From NCBI GenBank assembly GCA_016748015.1, contig JAAOMT010000276.1:126249-190248 (forward strand): a DNA stretch of 64,000 nt, in the 5' to 3' direction. Shown one piece after another: positions 58,547 to 64,000 of the stretch. Within the stretch, counting starts at the first letter, position 1, and each line of letters begins with the position of its first letter. Made by a program: the position numbers and the translations under genes. The notes under the pieces were generated by a model that searched no databases, was not told the DNA's origin, and was given only the letters and a program-made list of their open reading frames with translations. This stretch comes from Geosiphon pyriformis. Its lineage: Eukaryota; Glomeromycota; Glomeromycetes; Archaeosporales; Geosiphonaceae.

Positions 58547-60000
58547 AATTTAATTGAATTTACAATGTTATTTATTTCCTATATACATTTTTTCGATGAG
58601 AATGACGCGTAATTTATGTAAAATAAAACGCGTGAAAATATGACATCACATACAATTATTTTTTACCATTACATTCTTTTCTCGAGAAATAAAATACCCA
58701 TCACTATAGTTACAGCCATATTTAGGAATTAATCATATTGATGATATTTTATCTGAGTTTTTCTTTTGTTAATCTTCGGTTTAATTTATGCGTTGCTGTT
58801 ACTTGTTCTTTAAACTTAGCAGAGTTATTAAAGATCAATTCAAGGTTTAATATTTTCCACATTTTCGTCTAACTGTTTTTAAGATTTATTGGTCAGCCTA
58901 ATATTTGGTGAGAATTATCTTCTTAAGCACTGATCAATTAGTTTTTAAAGTCTAGATAATTGACTTTACAAAATCTTTAGTATTTTCTTTTTTTGACTTA
59001 TCTTTACATTTTAAGCCTTTTGTTTTTCATTTTAACATAAGAATTTAGTAAAATCAGCTTTAACATAGATTTTCAAATTAAGTATGATTAATAGTTTAAA
59101 ATAATAGTCTAAAACAATAATTATTTTGCCAGCAAATTTTGCTTTAATAGTAAAAACTTGAGTAATTTAACCAGTTTAATTTTCAAGTTATTAATTTCAA
59201 TATTTTTTAAGTTTAATTATATTATTATAAGTTGTTTTTATAAATAATTATAAAAATTTGCTACACTTAAAATTTTAAATTTTAAATTATTTTAATCAAT
59301 TTAATAGTTTAAATTTTTGCAATTTTAAAATATTTAAATATTGTAAATAATTTTTTGTATTTAAATAAAAATTGAATTTGTAAGTTAATTATTTCAACAA
59401 TAAAATAATTTTTTAATTAATAATTATAGCAATTATATTTTTAATTATTAATTATAAAAATAGTAAAACACTAAAAAAATGCAAAATTCTTTTAAGTTTT
59501 TATTAAAAAGTAAAATTTTTTTTTTTAAATAATAATTTTTAAAAGCTAAAATATTGTATATATATATATATTTATTTATTAATATTTTTTTTACTTTTTA
59601 TAATTATAAATAAAATAAAAAATAAAAAAACAACTGATATTTTTTTATAATAATTATCAAAATATTAAAAAATCTTTTTTTTAACTATTTTTAAACCAAA
59701 ACAGTTTTTAATTAATTTAAAAATATTTTTTTGCTTTTGATTAAAAGTTTTTTTTTTGGTTAAAATTTTTTTAAAATAAAATATTAAAATTAATTATAAT
59801 ATTATTACTATTATAATAAAAAGTTCCAAAATTTTTAACAATAAATTAGTAAATAAATTATTGTTTATAATTATTATTTTTATTACTATTTTTTAAATAA
59901 TCAAGAAAAAGTAACTAAAACATTTAAAAAAAAATTTTAAAAACTTTAAATTCTATTTTTTAAAAAATAAGAGAATTTTTTATTAATTTTACATATCATT
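58547..60000. other. Intergenic, becoming AT-rich debris
   Basis: The first about 150 bases should hold the HAUS7-like promoter. The rest is A/T-drifted without recognisable coding content. Confidence 0.5.
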
Positions 60001-60002
60001 AA

Positions 60003-60049
<47 letters not shown>

Positions 60050-60190
60050 GTTTAACGAGTGTGGTCCAGATGCTATCTAGTGTACATAAACAAGCTAAGT
60101 GTTTATAACTAAATGCGTATCACGTGTTTGCTACATATGACTAGCCACTCAAGCCGGCCAAGGCTACACTATACACTTATATTGACACTA
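60001..60190 (-). mobile_element. 5'-truncated LINE 3' end
   Basis: A minus-strand LINE tail: (TTA)n at about 60005-60045 is the (TAA)n tail, followed by the reverse complement of the 3' UTR. The inverse of GTAGCCTTGGCCGGCTTGAG and TGGCTAGTCATATGTAGC matches GTAGCCTTGTTTGGCCCAAG and TGGCTGGTCACATGTAG in the LINE at 27.7 kb. Only about 150 bp of UTR is present, the usual outcome of incomplete reverse transcription. It is far less A/T-drifted than other copies, so probably young. Confidence 0.8.
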
Positions 60191-60750
60191 ACTTCACCAT
60201 CCAAACCTGAGAAAAATAAACATTTCGAGAACCGAAACGGATCGCAAAAGCTTTATCAATACCTAATATACGGACAGTCTTATTGGAAATCATTAATAAT
60301 AATTATAATATTTTATAATTTATATAAGATTTATTTTTTGCATAATTATAATATAAATATAGTTATATAATAATTATTTGAAATATTTAAAATTTTGTTA
60401 TAAACTTAAAATATATGCTGTATATATGCTTTCAATTAATCAAACATTATTTTTCATTATATATATTAATATTATGTCTTGTTACATTTATCATATGATA
60501 TTACATTTGAGATTAAATGTAACCATTAAGTTCTGTTGATTAAACAAGTTTATTTGATGTTGCACAGGTATCGTGACTTAGTCAGGCCTACGATCCTATA
60601 ATAAATAAAAAGTTGAGGATCAGCGACTTGTACCTTCAAATTGTTAATGATCAGTTGACCACTTGAAACCAGAACCAAAATAAACTTCAAGTTTAATCAC
60701 CACCGATTAACTTTGGTTTCATCTACCATTTTCATCTTATATTTTCCTTA
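60191..60750. promoter_or_regulatory. NOSIP upstream region
   Basis: 560 bp between the LINE tail and the NOSIP start codon. It must contain the promoter; no clear TATA box was found. An imperfect hairpin AGGTATCGTG...CCTACGATCCT lies at about 60566-60597. Confidence 0.4.
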
Positions 60751-62478
60751 ATGCCTCGCCACAGCAAAAATAATACCGCACTCTCTTTCTTTACCTATGC
60801 GGAAGGTCAAGCGCTCGATTATGGGACCAAAAAGGTACCTTCAGGTTTAGATCGTGATTATCAACTCTTCGTTTAAGTTTTGAGGGCCAAGATTTTCAGT
60901 GATTTCTTGAATTATTTGGATTACCATTCTTACTAATAGTTATCGATCTTTACTCGCAGCAACGCCTTGGTCGTGACTCCATGCGTGAATTTGACGCTTG
61001 CTATCTATGTCTACAACGTGCTCGGAGCCCAGTATGTTGCTCTCAAGGTCATCTCTACTGTAAAGAGTGCATTTATGAAAACATTTTAGCACAGAAGAAA
61101 GAGATAAAACGACAACAGGTTTTGTTAGAGCAGCGGGAAAAAGACGAGTTAGAAGTGAAAAAACGTAAAGAAGAGCTCGCCAAGGAAGCCATTATCCATG
61201 ATTTTGAACGACAACAATTGAGGATCGCTCCAAACTCGACCATTAAACGGCAAGAAAATTTTGGCGAAGGTTTCAAGAAGCGCGAAAAATTTAATGAGAT
61301 TTCGGTTGAAGGTGCCGGAATCAAGGATGAGGATGTAATATCAAACAATTTTACGATTAAAAGTAAAAACTCTGATGAATCAGAAAAAAATATTCAAGGC
61401 GTGAATGCTGAGGGCATTCTTGAGCATACTGAGAAGACTATCGAAGTTTCATCTCAAGGTTTCTAGAGGTTTCTATTTGGAATCAATTTCTCAATTTTCA
61501 ATTAAAAAAAAAAAGAATAGCTCAAAACTCAACAAACGTGATTTTTTAAATATTTAAGTTGCTGGTCGAAAGCGAAACTTTCATCTTGACGAAGAAGAGC
61601 TTTCAGAAATATCCAAACGGGAACAGAAGGAAACTTTACAACGATTGGAGGCGGAAAGGGTAGTTGATTAAACTTTTTGATTATACTTTATTTCATTTTT
61701 TTATGACATATTTTTCATCTGTTTTATTTCCTATTATTAGATTGCAGCCTCAAAGCCAAAATTGCCTAACTTTTGGCTGGTGAGTTATCTTTTACAAGAA
61801 TTATAGTGTTGATTTGAAATAATTGATAATTTTATTTGTGTTCCTATTTAGCCCTCACTTACTCCTTCCGCTGAACCTGACAAAATTCCTTCAGTAAAAT
61901 TGCATACCATGTGTACTGCATCCGATCCCGAACATCCAATAAGGTAGTATACTCATCAAAAGTGACATTAAATCGCCATGATTTATAACCGTTAATCCAT
62001 TCTTTTGCACAGCGTTAAAAGTCTCGTTGAAACAAAGTTCACTGAAATTGTAGAGATAAATGGAAAAACAAAAAACTTTGTGTGTCCTTCATGTCGCAAA
62101 GGCTTAACAAATACCGTTAAGATTTCCTGTAAGTCGATTCTTTGATGATTTATTATTCACTTATGACATTTCTTTTGAACTCTATAATCTAATTTTCTAA
62201 TTAGTGCTCAAATCATGTGGGCATGTTATGTGCGGTGTTTGTGTTGATAAATTTGTAAAGAAGGCTAAGCGGTGCTTTGTTTGTGAAGAGCGATGCAAAG
62301 ACAAGGATATTGCCGATATGTCTGGTGAAGGCAAGTTATAATTTGACAAAGTATCTGTTGTTTTTTCGAATTACCTTTAAATTTTGTTGAATCCGATTAC
62401 TTTTTGATAATAGGCACTGGCTTCTCAAGTGGTGGCGGAAAAGTGGTGGCGCAAAAATTTGATGTAGCGTTCCAATAA
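60751..62478 (+). CDS. NOSIP: NOSIP homologue (RING/U-box-type E3 ubiquitin ligase)
   Basis: Eight exons, 1122 nt, 373 residues: 60751-60834, 60960-61458, 61559-61659, 61741-61779, 61852-61943, 62013-62128, 62205-62330, 62414-62478. The start MPRHSKNNTALSFFTYAE is diagnostic of the NOSIP family. An N-terminal zinc motif follows (CYLCLQRARSPVCCSQGHLY then CKEC), a Lys/Glu-rich coiled coil, the conserved KPKLPNFWLPSLTP, and a C-terminal RING-like module with CPSC, CGHVMCGVC and CFVC-EERC. Family members are E3 ligases associated with the spliceosome. The last intron has a GC donor (GAAG/GCAAGT). The stop TAA lies inside an AATAAA sequence. The family's Gly-rich end (GTGFSSGGGK) is present. Confidence 0.95.
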
Positions 62479-63568
62479 AATTTTTTTAATTTCACGTTAA
62501 GGTATTTCACCAACTGTAAAAAGGCTCTGATTTGATAAGTTTATAAGATTCCCGGAATTGCCCTATTTATATTCTCAATCTTTTCGATGCAAATGGAGAA
62601 TGTAAATTTTGAAAAACCTGTTCATAAGCATAGAAAATAAAGGTCTTGCTGTTAACTTGACGGGAGCGACAATATTTTCTTACTTGGGTTTGATCTTTTT
62701 TAAGTTCAAGGCTTTTATTGGTGTAATCTTGAAAGGATGGTCAAACTGAAATGATTTAGTTTTTATTGGTATGCCCAAGAAAACTGAATTTCCGAATTAG
62801 TTACAAGTAAAAAATTCACATCAAAAAAGATCGATTTAATCGCAATTTTAAAATTATTTCTTTGCAATTCATGATGTGTCTGAAAAAATTAATCTGTAAA
62901 ATCAGTTTTTTAGCATTTTGCAGTTAAATTTTGTTATGACATACATAAAACAGTTTAATATTTAATAAATCTTCATTTAAAACAAAAGCTTTTAAAAAAA
63001 TATTGACACTCAACAAATGTTTAAGCTTATATATTGTCCAGTCAAAAAATAAGTTTTGTTATAATTTTATATATTTAAAATTTATGTATTTATAACAATT
63101 ATATAATATTTATTTATTATACTTATAATTTATATTAATATAAAAGTTAAAACCTCTTTTTCTTTTTTCTTTTTATGATTACATCCAAAGTAAAAATTAA
63201 AATAATTGTAACTTCTATTTTTAATATTATTTTTACTAGTTTTAATACTCAAAAAGTTTTTTTTAAGTAAAAGCAGTTAAACAATACTTTTTTAAATAAT
63301 ATAAATTTAAAATGGTTTTTAACTGCTATTAAAACACCATTTTTGGTTTTGAATATTTTTTTTCTTCTATTTGTTTAAATAACTAAGAAAACCAAAAAAG
63401 CTAAAAAACAATTTCTCTTTTTTTTTATTCAAAACAACCAACTTTCTTTAATATACCAAAAAAATAAGATATTGGCTTTATTTGGGTTTTTTAATATTTA
63501 TACTAGTTTTATAACAACTATATCGATTATAATATTTAGAAGAGTTTGGTCAAAATCAAAATATGCAG
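62479..63568. other. Intergenic, then AT-rich debris
   Basis: About 350 bases of NOSIP 3' flank, then A/T-drifted sequence from about 62950. The part 63150-63530 is homopolymer-rich and resembles drifted transposon coding sequence, but no peptide is recognisable. Confidence 0.5.
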
Positions 63569-64000
63569 CAAGTTTATTCGATTCTTCAGTAGTATTCATA
63601 AGAATCGCATTAACAGAGTTATGACAAATTTCAGTTTGACAAATAGTTATCATGTGCACAATAGTTTAGACCAAGGAGAAATGTTTTCTTTTCTCTTATG
63701 GCACATATTTTATGATCCTTTACTGTGTAAAGTCAAGCATCAAGAAAGTGTATGTAGGTATAGGTTGAATTCTCATTTTATTTCCAAAAGTAGTCATACT
63801 AAGTCTCAGACTAGACTTTCTTCTTTTTTTGCTGCTGGTGCTTTCGTCAATGATACAATTTGGGTTGGTAGCAGTCAGAGTGCTATTCAACATATTTTCA
63901 ATGTTGCTGGCAAATTTTTTTGGATCAATAATATTTCAATTAATAATAACAAGATGGTGGCCTTTCCTATCAATAGCAGGACCAGTAATTTTTCTCTTTT
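63569..64000 (+). pseudogene. LINE reverse transcriptase fragment, runs off window
   Basis: A continuous frame without stops from about 63569 to the window end (about 143 codons). HKNRINRVMTNFSLTNSYHV, then SLDQGEMFSFLLWHIFYDPL and FFAAGAFVNDTIWVG match the RT of the LINE at 25.0-25.5 kb. The catalytic box is V-N-D (AAT at 63849-63851), where family members have V-D-D. The element continues beyond 64000, so completeness is unknown. Better preserved than the 23.6-27.8 kb copy. Confidence 0.85.

Overview
The window reads as a piece of an extremely AT-rich, transposon-laden fungal nuclear genome. Short-intron host genes sit in small islands of more balanced base composition, separated by several-kb stretches of A/T-drifted transposon wreckage. 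The gene set (BolA, PPR protein, SMG5/EST1-type NMD factor, augmin HAUS7-like subunit, NOSIP, F-box protein), the retrotransposon families and the codon usage fit an early-diverging filamentous fungus, most likely an arbuscular mycorrhizal fungus of the Rhizophagus type. That identification is an inference from recognised families; no search was run.

Layout. 1-5015: eroded repeats. 5016-5997: a solo LTR (family LTR-1) with a perfect 4-bp target duplication. 5998-10371: heavily drifted minus-strand LINE debris. 10372-27780: one LINE (non-LTR retrotransposon with ORF1, and ORF2 = endonuclease/RT/RNase H). It is split first by an inverted solo LTR of family LTR-2 (12870-13725) and then, six bases further on, by a complete 9.9-kb Ty3/gypsy element (13732-23627; LTR-1 ends). 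27781-30900: AT-rich debris. 30962-34369: host island with a PPR gene (+) converging on a four-exon mitochondrial bolA gene (-). 35515-42260: transposon block with a LINE fragment, a non-autonomous LTR-2 element (35835-40239) carrying a nested inverted LTR-2 copy, and a LINE ORF1-only copy. 42261-47340: AT-rich debris. 47341-58546: host island with an F-box gene (+), a 13-exon SMG5/EST1-like gene (+) and a converging 9-exon HAUS7-like gene (-). 60001-60190: a truncated LINE 3' end. 60751-62478: 8-exon NOSIP gene (+). 63569-64000: a LINE RT fragment running off the window.

The most notable element is the gypsy retrotransposon. It carries a full five-motif dUTPase domain plus two Cys-rich modules between protease and reverse transcriptase, and an extra ORF after integrase. 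Its gag-pol runs in a single frame from 14747 to 21823 with no indel, but is broken by 23 in-frame stops. Each stop is one C-to-T or G-to-A change from Gln, Arg or Trp, and the same kind of change hits the protease, RT and integrase catalytic residues and the gag zinc knuckle. This looks like a RIP-like or methylcytosine-deamination footprint.

Exon structures for bolA, the SMG5-like gene, the HAUS7-like gene and NOSIP were traced by hand. In every case splice sites and reading phase close across all introns, which is good internal support, but no transcript data were available.
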